Shown here one piece after another: positions 7,737 through 17,481 of a stretch of DNA of 64,000 nucleotides (position 1 is the first letter of the stretch; each line of letters begins with the position of its first letter). The notes below the pieces were generated by a model. That model was not told the origin of the DNA, searched no databases, and saw only the letters and a program-made list of their open reading frames with translations. The DNA is from CAZNPL01 sp964574815 (lineage in GTDB: Bacteria > Planctomycetota > Phycisphaerae > UBA1845), in NCBI GenBank assembly GCA_964574815.1, contig CAZNPL010000030.1, positions 1 to 64,000 of the forward strand, in the 5' to 3' direction. The translations under genes were made by a program, and so were the position numbers.

Positions 7737-9341
7737 ATGAACACCAGAGCGGACGTTGATAATCTGAATACGCAGGCTGCGGCGGATGGAGCCAAGCCGT
7801 ACGTCGGTCCCGAGGACGTGGCGGCGCTTGACGTCGCGAGGTCGATCGGCGAGCCGGGCGTCTTTCCCTTTACCCGGGGCATCCACCGGGACATGTACCG
7901 CAAGCGGCTGTGGACGATGCGACAGTTTGCCGGGTTCGGAAGCGCCGATCAGACGAATGAGCGTTTCAAGTACCTGCTCAAGCAGGGTCAGACCGGGTTG
8001 AGCACCGCGTTCGATCTGCCAACGCTGATGGGACGCGACAGCGACGATCCGCTCTCGCTGGGCGAGGTTGGGCGTTGCGGTGTGGCGATCTCGTCACTTG
8101 CTGATATGCGGCGCTTGTTCGACGGAATCGATCTGTCGAAGGTCAGCACGAGCATGACGATCAACGCGCCGGCGGCCATCCTGCTGGCGTTCTACATCTG
8201 CGTCGCGGAGGAGCAGGGTCATACGCCGGACAAACTCCGTGGCACGCTGCAGAACGACATTCTGAAGGAATTCCACGCACAGAACGAATACGTCTTTCCG
8301 CCCGTGCCGAGCGTGAAGCTGGTCATCGACACCATTGAATACGGCACGCAGAGCATGCCGCTGTGGAATACCGTGAGCATCAGCGGATACCACATCCGCG
8401 AGGCCGGGGCCAACGCGGCAGAGGAACTGGCGTTCACGCTGGCAGACGGGATGGAGTACGTGCGGCAGTCGATCGAGCGCGGTCTGGACGTGGACGCGTT
8501 CGCCCAACGGCTGAGCTTTTTCTTCGACGTGCACAACGATTTTCTGGAGGAGATCGCCAAGCTGCGAGCAGCCCGGCGCATCTGGTCCAACGTCATGAAG
8601 CACCGTTTCGGCGCGAAGCAGGACCGCAGCCTGTGGTGCCGCATGCATTGCCAGACGGCCGGTGTGACGCTAACCGAGCAGCAGCCGATGAACAACATTA
8701 TCCGCGTCGCTTACCAGGCGATGGCCGCGGTGCTTGGCGGAACGCAGTCGCTGCACACCAACAGCATGGACGAGACGCTGGCGCTGCCGACCGAGCACGC
8801 GGTCAAAGTGGCCCTGCGGACGCAGCAGATTCTCGCCCACGAAAGCAACGTGACCCAGACGGTTGATCCGCTCGGGGGGAGTTGGTTTATCGAAAAGATG
8901 ACCAACGAGATCGAGGCCAAGGCCCAGGCGACCTTTGATCAGATCGACGCGATGGGCGGCGTGCTGCCGGCCATCGATCGCGGATATTTCCGCCGAGCGA
9001 TCGCGGAATCGGCGATGCGCGAGAATCAGCGGATCGCGTCGGGCGAACAGAAGATCGTCGGGGTGACCGATTTCATCGATGATGACTGGGATCGGGTGCC
9101 GCTGCTCGAGATCGGGCAAGAGGTTGAGGATGCGCAGGTCGCCCGGCTCAAGCAGCTCAAATCCGATCGAGACGCCGGTCGTCACGCGGCGGCGCTGGAG
9201 AACCTCCGCAAGAGGGCCGCCGACGGCGCGAACGTCATGCCGGCGCTGATCGAGGCCGCCCAGGCCGACGCCACAGTCGGCGAGATGATGGACACGATGA
9301 AGACGGTCTTCGGCGCCTACGACGGCGGGCCTGAGTGGTAA
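7737..9341 (+). CDS. Adenosylcobalamin-dependent acyl-CoA mutase large subunit (isobutyryl/methylmalonyl-CoA mutase type)
   Basis: 534 residues, the length of a catalytic (alpha/beta barrel) chain without a B12-binding domain. Family hallmarks: PFTRGIHRDMYRKRLWTMRQ near residue 45, GLSTAFDLPT, SMTINAPA, GTLQNDILKEF, ISGYHIREAGA and QSLHTNSMDE. By alignment to Propionibacterium methylmalonyl-CoA mutase, the position of Tyr89 is Tyr54 here, but the position of Arg207, which binds the methylmalonyl carboxylate, is Gln182. Isobutyryl-CoA mutase uses Phe/Gln and hydroxyisobutyryl-CoA mutase Ile/Gln, so a non-carboxylated acyl-CoA substrate is more likely than methylmalonyl-CoA. B12 binding should come from the fusion protein at 296-1396. 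The ATG at 7737 is the most upstream good start. Confidence 0.9.
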   Translation: MNTRADVDNLNTQAAADGAKPYVGPEDVAALDVARSIGEPGVFPFTRGIHRDMYRKRLWTMRQFAGFGSADQTNERFKYLLKQGQTGLSTAFDLPTLMGRDSDDPLSLGEVGRCGVAISSLADMRRLFDGIDLSKVSTSMTINAPAAILLAFYICVAEEQGHTPDKLRGTLQNDILKEFHAQNEYVFPPVPSVKLVIDTIEYGTQSMPLWNTVSISGYHIREAGANAAEELAFTLADGMEYVRQSIERGLDVDAFAQRLSFFFDVHNDFLEEIAKLRAARRIWSNVMKHRFGAKQDRSLWCRMHCQTAGVTLTEQQPMNNIIRVAYQAMAAVLGGTQSLHTNSMDETLALPTEHAVKVALRTQQILAHESNVTQTVDPLGGSWFIEKMTNEIEAKAQATFDQIDAMGGVLPAIDRGYFRRAIAESAMRENQRIASGEQKIVGVTDFIDDDWDRVPLLEIGQEVEDAQVARLKQLKSDRDAGRHAAALENLRKRAADGANVMPALIEAAQADATVGEMMDTMKTVFGAYDGGPEW

Positions 9342-9603
9342 CAGTGGCCTCCCGTGCGAAATAGAATGACGTAACGTCGATCGGACCACGACTTAGACCC
9401 CATCGGCTGCGCGCCAGTTCGCCGCTGATGACTGCGTGCAAACGAACCGCCGGCGACGCCACCGGGTCTCGGCCAAGGCGGCGTGCGGTGCCGGCTTGGT
9501 TTCGTCAGATTGATCGAACGGCCGTATTTTCTCGCTTGATTTCGAAGTTTAGCATCTCACCTTTATTACTTCTCTTGCTGTCGCACGGACTCGGAGGCGG
9601 CGG

Positions 9604-9609
9604 TATAAT
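9604..9609 (+). promoter_or_regulatory. Consensus -10 box just upstream of comM
   Basis: A perfect TATAAT lies only 9 bases before the comM ATG, so transcription from it would give a leaderless or near-leaderless mRNA. No convincing -35 hexamer is seen at the proper distance, which keeps confidence low. Confidence 0.35.
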
Positions 9610-9618
9610 TCCGGCCTC

Positions 9619-11154
9619 ATGATTGCGCGTCTTCATAGTGTGGCCTTTGACGGGATTGAAGCGGTCGAGATCGAGGTCGAGGTGGACGTCTCGCCGCACG
9701 GGCTGGCCGGCACCACGCTGGTCGGGTTGCCCGATGCCGCAGTTAAGGAAAGCATCGAGCGCGTCCGCACCGCGATGCAGAACTCGGGATATCAATTCCC
9801 GCGGTATAAGGTCGTGGTCAATCTCGCCCCCGCGGACCTGCGCAAGGAGGGTCCGTTGTTCGATCTGCCGATCGCTCTGGGCGTAATCTTCGCAGGCGGC
9901 GAGGTGGTGCCTGAGTCGGAACGGGCCGGCGGATACCTGATTACCGGGGAGTTGGCCCTCGACGGCCGGGTTCGCCCGGTCAAAGGCGCTTTGTCGGCGG
10001 CGATCGCCGCTCGGGCGCAGGGTCGGCGCGGCATCATACTGCCCGCGGAGAACGCCCCTGAGGCAGGGGTGGTCGATGATATCGAGGCGATTCCCGTCAC
10101 GTGCCTGACCGAGGCCGTCGGGTTCCTCGCGGGAGAGCTGCCGCTCGAGCCGGTACGGGTGGATCTCGACAGTCTGATGACGACCTATTCGCGCTACGAC
10201 TGCGACTTTGCGGACGTGCGTGGGCAGGAGCATGTCAAGCGGGCTTTGACAATCGTGGCCGCGGGGATGCACAACGTGCTGCTGGTGGGACCGCCGGGGT
10301 CGGGGAAGACGATGCTGGCCAAGCGGCTCCCGACGATTCTGCCACCTCTGACGCTCAACGAATCGCTGGAGACGACGCGGATTCACTCAGTGGCGGGGCA
10401 GTTGCCGACGGGCAGGGCACTGCTTGCGACGCGTCCCGTTCGATCGCCTCACCATTCGGCGAGCACGCCCGCGCTGGTGGGCGGCGGCAGCATTCCGCAG
10501 GCCGGTGAGGTCTCGCTGGCGCACAATGGCGTGCTGTTTCTGGACGAGTTTCCGGAGTTCTCGCGGGCCGCGATGGAATCGTTGCGGCAACCGCTGGAAG
10601 ACGGCGACGTGACGATCGCTCGGGCGCACACAACCGTGAAGTTTCCCGCTTCATTCGTCCTGGTTGCGGCAATGAATCCTTGTCCATGCGGCTACTTCAC
10701 CGACCCGCGCCGCGACTGTAAGTGTACGACGCCGCAGATCGACAAGTACCTTGCGCGGATCAGCGGCCCTCTTCTCGATCGCATCGACATTCACATCGAG
10801 GTCCCGGCCGTAACGTTCAGCGAGTTGCGTACGACGCGCGACGGGACGCCTTCGTCCGCGCTGCGCGAGCAGGTGCTGGCTGCCCGCGAACGCCAGCGCC
10901 GGCGTTTTGATTCGGGTCCGACGATGTTCAACGGGCGGATGGGTACGCGGGAGGTTCGCAAACATTGCAGGCTGGACGGTGGCGGGGAACTGGTGCTGCG
11001 GCAGGCGATGACCGAATTGGGCCTGTCGGCCCGGGCACACGACAAGGTGCTGCGCCTGGCGCGGACCATCGCCGACCTGTCCGACGCGGACGATGTCGCG
11101 GTGGACCACATATCCGAGGCGATCCACTACCGGCGGCTGGATCGACAACTTTAG
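9619..11154 (+). CDS. comM: ComM/YifB-family Mg-chelatase-like AAA+ ATPase
   Basis: 511 residues, full family length. The N-terminal ChlI-like domain begins MIARLHSVAFDGIEA with VGLPDAAVKES and RVRTAMQNSGYQFP. The AAA+ core has Walker A GPPGSGKT near residue 224, Walker B LFLDEFPEF near 310 and the C-terminal Mg-chelatase motif AMNPCPCGY with a Cys cluster (CPCGYFTDPRRDCKC). In Vibrio and Haemophilus, ComM is a hexameric helicase promoting branch migration during natural transformation; in non-competent bacteria its role is less clear. Alone, no competence neighbours visible. The ATG closely follows a TATAAT box. Confidence 0.95.
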   Translation: MIARLHSVAFDGIEAVEIEVEVDVSPHGLAGTTLVGLPDAAVKESIERVRTAMQNSGYQFPRYKVVVNLAPADLRKEGPLFDLPIALGVIFAGGEVVPESERAGGYLITGELALDGRVRPVKGALSAAIAARAQGRRGIILPAENAPEAGVVDDIEAIPVTCLTEAVGFLAGELPLEPVRVDLDSLMTTYSRYDCDFADVRGQEHVKRALTIVAAGMHNVLLVGPPGSGKTMLAKRLPTILPPLTLNESLETTRIHSVAGQLPTGRALLATRPVRSPHHSASTPALVGGGSIPQAGEVSLAHNGVLFLDEFPEFSRAAMESLRQPLEDGDVTIARAHTTVKFPASFVLVAAMNPCPCGYFTDPRRDCKCTTPQIDKYLARISGPLLDRIDIHIEVPAVTFSELRTTRDGTPSSALREQVLAARERQRRRFDSGPTMFNGRMGTREVRKHCRLDGGGELVLRQAMTELGLSARAHDKVLRLARTIADLSDADDVAVDHISEAIHYRRLDRQL

Positions 11155-11456
11155 ACAGGGCATCGTTAAGGCTCGAAGTAGACTCTGGATCGACCGGGCC
11201 GGCATAAGACACGCGAGTACGGGACTCTTGGCGGTTCGTGCGGCCACGTCGCGCTCTTGAGAGTCTGCTTGTATGCAATTGTATGCGCGGCTGTTTGCGG
11301 CGTGTGCCGTTGGGCCGGTTTGCTACAATGCGCGCTCAATCGTGCGGTACAGGTGGCTTCGCCCCTCGGATTGCACACCGTGGTCCAAGTCACCCGAGGT
11401 CATCGATCGGCTGGTTGTATCGGAGCGATGCGGCAATTCAGGTTTGGAGAAAAGCC
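11155..11456. other. Intergenic region, 302 bases
   Basis: No gene seen. Open frames run through it upstream of the next ATG, but they show no homology and would precede the signal peptide. A TACAAT hexamer at 11324-11329 is a possible -10 box without a good -35. Confidence 0.4.
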
Positions 11457-12596
11457 ATGTTACAATGTAAAGCGAAGGCAGCCGCTGTCGGCGTGATGCT
11501 CGTGGTATTGTCGATTCTGGCGTCGGGACAGGCGTTCGGTGAATCAGTCATGATCAAACGCAAGTTCGATGCCGGGCGCGTCAGCTACATCGAGAACAAA
11601 GTCGAGATCGATCAGAAGATAAGCGGCTTGCCGATGCCGGACATGAAGTTCCGCATTGTGCAGTTGTTCGGGCTCCTGGAGAAAGTTGAGTCCATCGGCG
11701 GCGGGAAGGCGAAAATCGTGCTGACCTTCGACCGGGCGATGCGAAGTGTTGAGTCGAGCCTGATGGGTACTTCCGAATTCGACACCGACGACCCCGAGCA
11801 CGAAGAGGCGGCCCCCCAACTGGGCGTGGTCCTCGAACCGATGATCGGCATGCCCTTGACGATGGAGGTGGATCGCGACGGCGAGCTCGTCTCGTTCGCC
11901 GGCATGGAGGCCATCAACAAGAAGGTGTCCGAACAGGCCGTGGCCAGCATGCACTGGGAACAAATGAAATCGGAATTCACGGACGAACTTGGCAAGGAGA
12001 CGTGGGGCCGGGAACCGCTTTTGATCTACCCGAACAAGGAGGTGGAGGTGGGCGACACTTGGAAGGCCTCGTCGGAAATCGCAAGGCCTCCGTTCGGAAC
12101 GTTTGTCACGGGCTACCGCTACACACTCGATCGAATCGCCGTAGAGGACGGGCGGAAAACTGCGGTGATAAAGGTCGAAGGCGTGGTGTCTGGGCGATCG
12201 GACTCTGAGACGTCCACCGAGGCCGAGGAGCGGGGCACAGCGCCGAAAGGCGACAAAGAAAACGACTCCGCAGAAGGGGACGGTAAGAAGGCCTCCCCGG
12301 AGGTTGAAGTGAGGGGCGCAATATCCGGTACCGCGCTCTACGACGTTGCGTTGGGACGGGTCGTCAGAGAAACGACCCAGGGTGAAATGGACATCACGAT
12401 CGCGCTATCGCGGCTGAATCCCGCTCTGGAGGGGCTGGGGGAATCCGAATTCGCCACGTTCAAGTTCACTTTTGATGGCATGACGCGAGTACTGACCGAA
12501 GAGGCGCGGAACCGGCAGAAGGCCGAGGCGCGCCGACGGGCGGAACTGAGGAGGATGGCGGAGGAAGAAGATGAGGAAGACGAGGGCGACGACTAG
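11457..12596 (+). CDS. Exported hypothetical protein (DUF6263-like)
   Basis: 379 residues from the ATG at 11457, which has an upstream GGAG site and gives a clean signal peptide (residues 1-30, hydrophobic VGVMLVVLSILASGQAFG). The mature part is predicted beta-rich, with 'VESIGGGKAKIVLTFDRA', 'GMPLTMEVDRDGELVSFAGME' and a late 'GTALYDVALGRVVRETTQGEMDI'. These phrases are typical of planctomycete periplasmic proteins of the DUF6263 type, assigned from memory. A Glu/Lys/Ser-rich low-complexity linker lies at about 235-275, and the C-terminus is a charged Arg/Glu/Asp helix. No function is known. The gene lies 140 bases before the PQQ-propeller gene, same strand. Confidence 0.6.
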   Translation: MLQCKAKAAAVGVMLVVLSILASGQAFGESVMIKRKFDAGRVSYIENKVEIDQKISGLPMPDMKFRIVQLFGLLEKVESIGGGKAKIVLTFDRAMRSVESSLMGTSEFDTDDPEHEEAAPQLGVVLEPMIGMPLTMEVDRDGELVSFAGMEAINKKVSEQAVASMHWEQMKSEFTDELGKETWGREPLLIYPNKEVEVGDTWKASSEIARPPFGTFVTGYRYTLDRIAVEDGRKTAVIKVEGVVSGRSDSETSTEAEERGTAPKGDKENDSAEGDGKKASPEVEVRGAISGTALYDVALGRVVRETTQGEMDITIALSRLNPALEGLGESEFATFKFTFDGMTRVLTEEARNRQKAEARRRAELRRMAEEEDEEDEGDD

Positions 12597-12737
12597 CGAC
12601 CGCTTGTCAACGGCAGTGTCGGTTCCTTGCCAGTCGCACGCGCGGTGCACCGCGATCGCAGTTCCGGGAAGGCGGTCGGTCGTTGGATAAGAACTTACAC
12701 CACTTAGAACCAGGTTTTTTCTCGATTGGATGAGACC

Positions 12738-14150
12738 ATGCAGGCTACCTTGTCGAATGCCGGGCACTGTTTCACACGCGCTTGGTGGCGTGTCGGCGTG
12801 TTGGTTGCGCTCGGGGCCACGGCGGCGGTTCGTGCGGACGATTGGCGCCAGTGGGGCGGGCCGGGGCGTAACTTCAAGATCGAAGTGAACGGGCTGGCGA
12901 AGAAGTGGCCCGAGGGCGGCCCCAAGAGGCTGTGGGTTCGGAGTCTCGGGGATGGCTATTCGTCGATCGTGAGCGACGGGGAAACGCTGTACACCATGTA
13001 CTGGCTTCCCGAGGGACCGGCGGAGAAGAGCGGCCGGCAGGGCACAGGCGGAGCTCCGGATAACGCGGAGGGAGACGAGAACGGCGAACAAGATGTTGAA
13101 CAAGCTGCTCAGAGAATAGGCCAGGAGGTCGTTGTGGCGTTGGATGCCAATAGCGGGGAGACGATCTGGGAGTACAAGTACCCTGCCCCGTGGGGCGAAA
13201 AGATGGACGTAAGGTTCGGCCCCGGGCCGAATTCGACTCCGTTGATCGTCGGGGACCGGATCTTCACAATCGGTGCAACGGTCAAACTGCATTGCCTGAA
13301 CCGGAAGACCGGCGAGAAGGTCTGGGGCCGCGACCTCGTCGAGGAGTACGGAGCCGACACGATGATGTATGGCTACGGGGCGAGCCCGGCGGCGTACAAA
13401 AACACGATTGTATTGCCGGTGGGCGGCGACGGTCAGGGCGTGATGGCGTTCAAGCAGTCGGACGGCTCCATGGCGTGGCAGTCCCAGAATTTCGCCCCTT
13501 CGTGGGCGACGCCTTTGATCATCAATGTCGATGGGCAGGACCAGGTCGTCGTGATGATGGCAAAGGGCGTGGCTGGCCTGGACCCGAACAACGGCGATTT
13601 ACTATGGAAGCAGGAGGGCCACGAGGGGAGCTGCATCTGCACGCCTGACTGGGGCGAGGACAACATTCTGTTTATCTCCGGCGCTTACGGTGTAGGTGCT
13701 CGGGCGATCAAACTGACCCGCGAAAACGGCAAGACCGTCGCCGAGGAGTTATGGTTCAACAAGAAGATGCAGATCATGCACGGCAACGCGGTTCGTGTGG
13801 GGGACATCGTATACGGGTCGAGCGGTGATTTCGGTCCGACGTTCATTGCGGCCGTGGATGTCAACACGGGCGAGTTCTTGTGGCGCAAGCGCGGTTTCTC
13901 GAAGGCAACGTGCGTTTACGGTGACAAGAAACTCATCATCCTCGACGAGGACGGCAATCTGGCTCTGACGAGTCCGCGACGCAAGCGGCTCAAGATTCGA
14001 TCGAAGGTGGAGCTGTGCAAGCGCAACGCGTGGACGGTGCCGACGCTCGTCGGCAAGACGCTCTACGTTCGAGACCGCCACCAGGTCATGGCGCTTGACC
14101 TGAGTGAGGCGGGCAATGTTATGGCGGCCGGTGGCGACACTTATCCGTGA
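12738..14150 (+). CDS. Secreted PQQ-like beta-propeller repeat protein
   Basis: 470 residues from the ATG at 12738 (a TTG 12 bases upstream is possible). A signal peptide covers residues 1-33 (WWRVGVLVALGATAAVRA). The mature protein starts DDWRQWGGPGRN, the typical opening of planctomycete PQQ-propeller proteins, and carries repeated blade motifs: VVALDANSGETIWEYKYPA, LHCLNRKTGEKVWGRDL, GLDPNNGDLLWKQ, AAVDVNTGEFLWRK, LIILDEDGNLAL. The BamB-like propeller is predicted to be periplasmic or outer-membrane associated. No quinoprotein dehydrogenase catalytic residues are evident, so enzymatic activity should not be assumed. Confidence 0.85.
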   Translation: MQATLSNAGHCFTRAWWRVGVLVALGATAAVRADDWRQWGGPGRNFKIEVNGLAKKWPEGGPKRLWVRSLGDGYSSIVSDGETLYTMYWLPEGPAEKSGRQGTGGAPDNAEGDENGEQDVEQAAQRIGQEVVVALDANSGETIWEYKYPAPWGEKMDVRFGPGPNSTPLIVGDRIFTIGATVKLHCLNRKTGEKVWGRDLVEEYGADTMMYGYGASPAAYKNTIVLPVGGDGQGVMAFKQSDGSMAWQSQNFAPSWATPLIINVDGQDQVVVMMAKGVAGLDPNNGDLLWKQEGHEGSCICTPDWGEDNILFISGAYGVGARAIKLTRENGKTVAEELWFNKKMQIMHGNAVRVGDIVYGSSGDFGPTFIAAVDVNTGEFLWRKRGFSKATCVYGDKKLIILDEDGNLALTSPRRKRLKIRSKVELCKRNAWTVPTLVGKTLYVRDRHQVMALDLSEAGNVMAAGGDTYP

Positions 14151-14910
14151 GCTCGCGTTGGTGACCGAGGGCACTGTCAACTGAAGCCGTTCCAGATTGG
14201 AAAGCCCCCGGGCGACAGCGGCACATCGGTGGACTGTGCTTTCAAGTGGAATCGACGCGCGGCTGATGAGAGCTGGCGTCCTGAGGATTCATTGGTTCGG
14301 GCAGGAAAGAGAGCCCGCGAGAGTCCGCGGCGGAAGAGAGGGCGGTGGTCGATCCCCCTTTCCGGCCTGAAGATCGACCACGCCCCCCCTCCGACGCCTT
14401 AGAGTTTGACTACACCCTCTCCGGAAGGCAAAACCTGGTATCGCGTCGACGACGCTGGATTGTCGAGGTAAGTTCGCAGCCTGCGGCGGGACGAATCAGA
14501 AGCTCGACAGGCGTGAACGCCCGCGTCACATTGTCTCGCGCAAGAATCTGCGTGTGTCCGGTGGACGTGATTTGAACCGTCAGGCCGGAGTCCGGTGGGT
14601 TCCGCGACACATGCCAGAAGACTGCGTCTGCTGTTTCCCACCGATTTCGTCAGATATACTACCTCGGGCTAACAACCGCGTCAACTGCTTTTTTGAGAAG
14701 AACCACCGACGGCTGCGAAGCGGACACAAACCGAACCGTAAGTCCTTTTCCGAGACAGATTTATCGCAATCTCCCGCCGGTCGTGGCGACAATTTTTGAC
14801 ACCAGCGGCCGAAATCTGGCCCCTGTTCTTTTGAGAGCGGCAGGCCCGCTCGACTGCCGCACTGGGGTGCGGTAGGGTTTCCGTCGCTCGGTTCGCTGGA
14901 TTCCAACCCG
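14151..14910. other. Long intergenic region, 760 bases, with one strong hairpin
   Basis: No frame here looks coding on either strand: the open frames are short, Arg/Pro-rich and lack ribosome sites. A perfect 10-base inverted repeat (GTGGTCGATC at 14345-14354, GATCGACCAC at 14372-14381, 17-base loop) lies 195 bases after the PQQ gene; without a T-run it is not a clear terminator. An AT-richer patch at 14680-14720 may hold the helicase promoter. I saw no tmRNA, SRP or RNase P core. Confidence 0.5.
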
Positions 14911-17289
14911 ATGAACGTCGGCTCATACTTGGATCACCTGCGCGCCTCGGCTGATTACCGAGGACAAGTTGTTCATTGCATGGCGATGCCCGAAAAGCCC
15001 GGCTGCTTCGCCGATCCGAAAACGGCGATCGACACGCGGCTTTCAAGGGCGTTGGCGGGCGCGGGCATCAAGAAGTTTTACACGCACCAAGCGACGGCCA
15101 TTGACGCGGTCAGCCCTCCAGAGCCGCGGGACGTCGTGATCGTGACCGGGACGGCGTCGGGCAAGAGCGTGTGCTACAACGTGCCCGTGCTGAACTCCAT
15201 TCTGAAGAATCAAAGCGCTCGCGCGTTGTTTCTGTACCCGACCAAAGCGCTGGCTCAGGATCAGTTGGGGGCGCTCGACCGGCTCTGTTCGCTTGGCGGG
15301 CTTGGCGATTCGATCACGGCATCGACTTTCGACGGCGACACGCCGCAGGCGAAACGGCAGTCGGCGAGACGCAGTGCACAGATAGTCCTTTCCAACCCGG
15401 ACATGTTGCACGCGAACATCCTGCCGCAGAATGGCCGTTGGGCCCGGGAGGGCTTCTTTACAAATCTCCAGTATGTTGTCATCGACGAGGTACACGCCTA
15501 CCGCGGCACGTTCGGGTCCCATGTGGCGAATGTCATTCGCAGGCTTCGACGCGTGTGTCGTCACTACGGGTCCGATCCGATTTTCATTTGTTGCTCGGCC
15601 ACTATTGCCAACCCCCGCGAGCTTGCGGCGCGGCTCATCGGAAAGAGGGATGAGGACATTCTGCTGATCGACCAGGACGGTTCGCCAAGGGGCAGGAAGG
15701 TATTCGTACTTTGGAATCCGCCGTTCATTGATAGGAGCAACCTGGAGCGACGGTCGGCCAACGTCGAGGCGCAGCGGCTGATGCGGGATCTGATTGTCGA
15801 GGGAGCACAGGCGATTAGTTTCGCCCGGGCCCGGGTCGTAGCCGAGTTGATTTACAAGTATCTCCGCGAGGAGCTGGAGGGCATGGATCCGGCGCTGGCT
15901 CGAAAAGTGCGGCCTTACCGCGGCGGCTATCTGCCCAGCGAGCGGCGCGAGATCGAGCAAGAGTTGTTTTCGGGCCGCTTGCGGGGAGTCTGCAGCACGA
16001 ATGCGCTGGAGTTGGGCATTGACGTGGGTAGTCTGGATGCCGCGGTCATCGTGGGTTTTCCGGGGACGATCTGCAGCATCTGGCAGCAGGCGGGGCGGGC
16101 CGGGCGGTCTCGGGAGGAGTCCCTGGCGGTGTTCGTGGCCTACAGCGACCCGATCGACCAGTATTTCATGCGGCATCCGGAGTACTTTTTCAGTCAGTCA
16201 CCCGAGCACGCGGCCATCGATCCGCTCAACGAGCGGATACTGGAATCGCAATTGAAGTGCGCGGCGGGGGAGCTACCGCTCGCTCCCGAGGATAATGAGG
16301 TTTTTGGGTTTGATGTACTTGGAAGCGCTTCACGTTTCTCGGAGCAGCCCGGCGCAGACGCGGGGTGGCAGGCCTGGCCGGACGGCAGGTGGGGGTTTCA
16401 TGATGTGGAGGGGCGGCTACCCCACCACCGGGTGAGCCTTCGGCTGATCGGCAATGAGTCGTTCGATATCATCGATCGTACGGATGGCCGGAGGGACTCG
16501 ATCGGAAACGTGGACTCGATTTCGGCTCCGGAGCTGGTCTATCCGAACGCGGTCTATCTGCACGAGGGTCGGGAGTATCTGGTCAGATCGTTGGATTGGG
16601 AGGCGAGGATAGCATCGGTAGAACGCGTGCAAGTGGACTACTACACGCAAGCGGTGTTGTCCGACCAGTGCCGGGTTGTAGATACGCTGGAGGGGCGAGA
16701 GTGGCACGGCGGAAGCGTTTGCACAGGTCACGTGAATGTAACATGGCAAACCGTCGCGTTCAAGAAGATCAAGTATTACACGTTGGAGGTAATCGGCCAG
16801 GAGGGGCTGGATCTGCCACCGCAGACGATTCACACCGTGGGATTCTGGGCGACTTTCCCGGACTCGTTGCATCGAGACCTTGCGGCCGCGGGGTTCAAGC
16901 CGATTGCGGCAATGGTCGGCATCCGCAATTTGCTGCTGGTCACGCTGCCCATGATGGCGATGTGCGACCGGCGCGACGTCAGCGGATGTGTGGATTCGTC
17001 GAATCTGGGCAGACTGGCCATGTTCGTGTACGACCGCTACGAGGGCGGCATTGGATACGCCCGGCTCGGCTATGAGCATTTTGCGGAGCTGCTGACCGTC
17101 TGCAGGGAACTCGTCCGCGAATGCCCCTGCACCGAAGGTTGTCCGTCGTGCGTCGGCATGGCGAATGTCCGGCCACCGATCCACAGCGATCCCGATGTCG
17201 GCTCGGGGTACTCCATTCCGGACAAGGCCGCGACGGTTTTCGCCCTGGAACGGTGGCTCTCAAATGAGTCGGACCGAAGCGGAGTTTAA
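14911..17289 (+). CDS. DEAD/H-box helicase with C-terminal four-Cys domain (MrfA/YprA-like)
   Basis: 792 residues. Motif order: YTHQATAI (Q-like motif), Walker A TGTASGKS near residue 81, YPTKALAQDQ, DEVH (VIDEVHAYRG) near 192, CSATIANP, then in the second RecA domain SFARARVVAEL, STNALELGIDVG and QQAGRAGRS. The C-terminal part carries YDRYEGGIGYARLGYEHF and the clustered cysteines C-x7-CPC-x3-GCPSC around residues 730-747, the metal-binding DUF1998/MZB signature. B. subtilis MrfA (YprA) is such a helicase and works with the exonuclease MrfB (YprB) in repair of mitomycin-type damage. An MrfB-like gene lies 4.7 kb downstream on the same strand. Length and domains match the family. Confidence 0.9.
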   Translation: MNVGSYLDHLRASADYRGQVVHCMAMPEKPGCFADPKTAIDTRLSRALAGAGIKKFYTHQATAIDAVSPPEPRDVVIVTGTASGKSVCYNVPVLNSILKNQSARALFLYPTKALAQDQLGALDRLCSLGGLGDSITASTFDGDTPQAKRQSARRSAQIVLSNPDMLHANILPQNGRWAREGFFTNLQYVVIDEVHAYRGTFGSHVANVIRRLRRVCRHYGSDPIFICCSATIANPRELAARLIGKRDEDILLIDQDGSPRGRKVFVLWNPPFIDRSNLERRSANVEAQRLMRDLIVEGAQAISFARARVVAELIYKYLREELEGMDPALARKVRPYRGGYLPSERREIEQELFSGRLRGVCSTNALELGIDVGSLDAAVIVGFPGTICSIWQQAGRAGRSREESLAVFVAYSDPIDQYFMRHPEYFFSQSPEHAAIDPLNERILESQLKCAAGELPLAPEDNEVFGFDVLGSASRFSEQPGADAGWQAWPDGRWGFHDVEGRLPHHRVSLRLIGNESFDIIDRTDGRRDSIGNVDSISAPELVYPNAVYLHEGREYLVRSLDWEARIASVERVQVDYYTQAVLSDQCRVVDTLEGREWHGGSVCTGHVNVTWQTVAFKKIKYYTLEVIGQEGLDLPPQTIHTVGFWATFPDSLHRDLAAAGFKPIAAMVGIRNLLLVTLPMMAMCDRRDVSGCVDSSNLGRLAMFVYDRYEGGIGYARLGYEHFAELLTVCRELVRECPCTEGCPSCVGMANVRPPIHSDPDVGSGYSIPDKAATVFALERWLSNESDRSGV

Positions 17290-17481
17290 GCGGGCGAATA
17301 TCAATTGCCGGCCTTGGCTCCTCGTGAATCCACGTTTGCATCGATTCCAGGCGTCCACTGAAACCAACCGATAAGTTTTTACGTAGAATAGGTTGACGGA
17401 CGCTGATGACCAACAGAATGATCCTGTGAAAACACGAACTCTGCTTCAAAAGCCTTGACCTTCTCCTTCCTCCTCCTGTGG

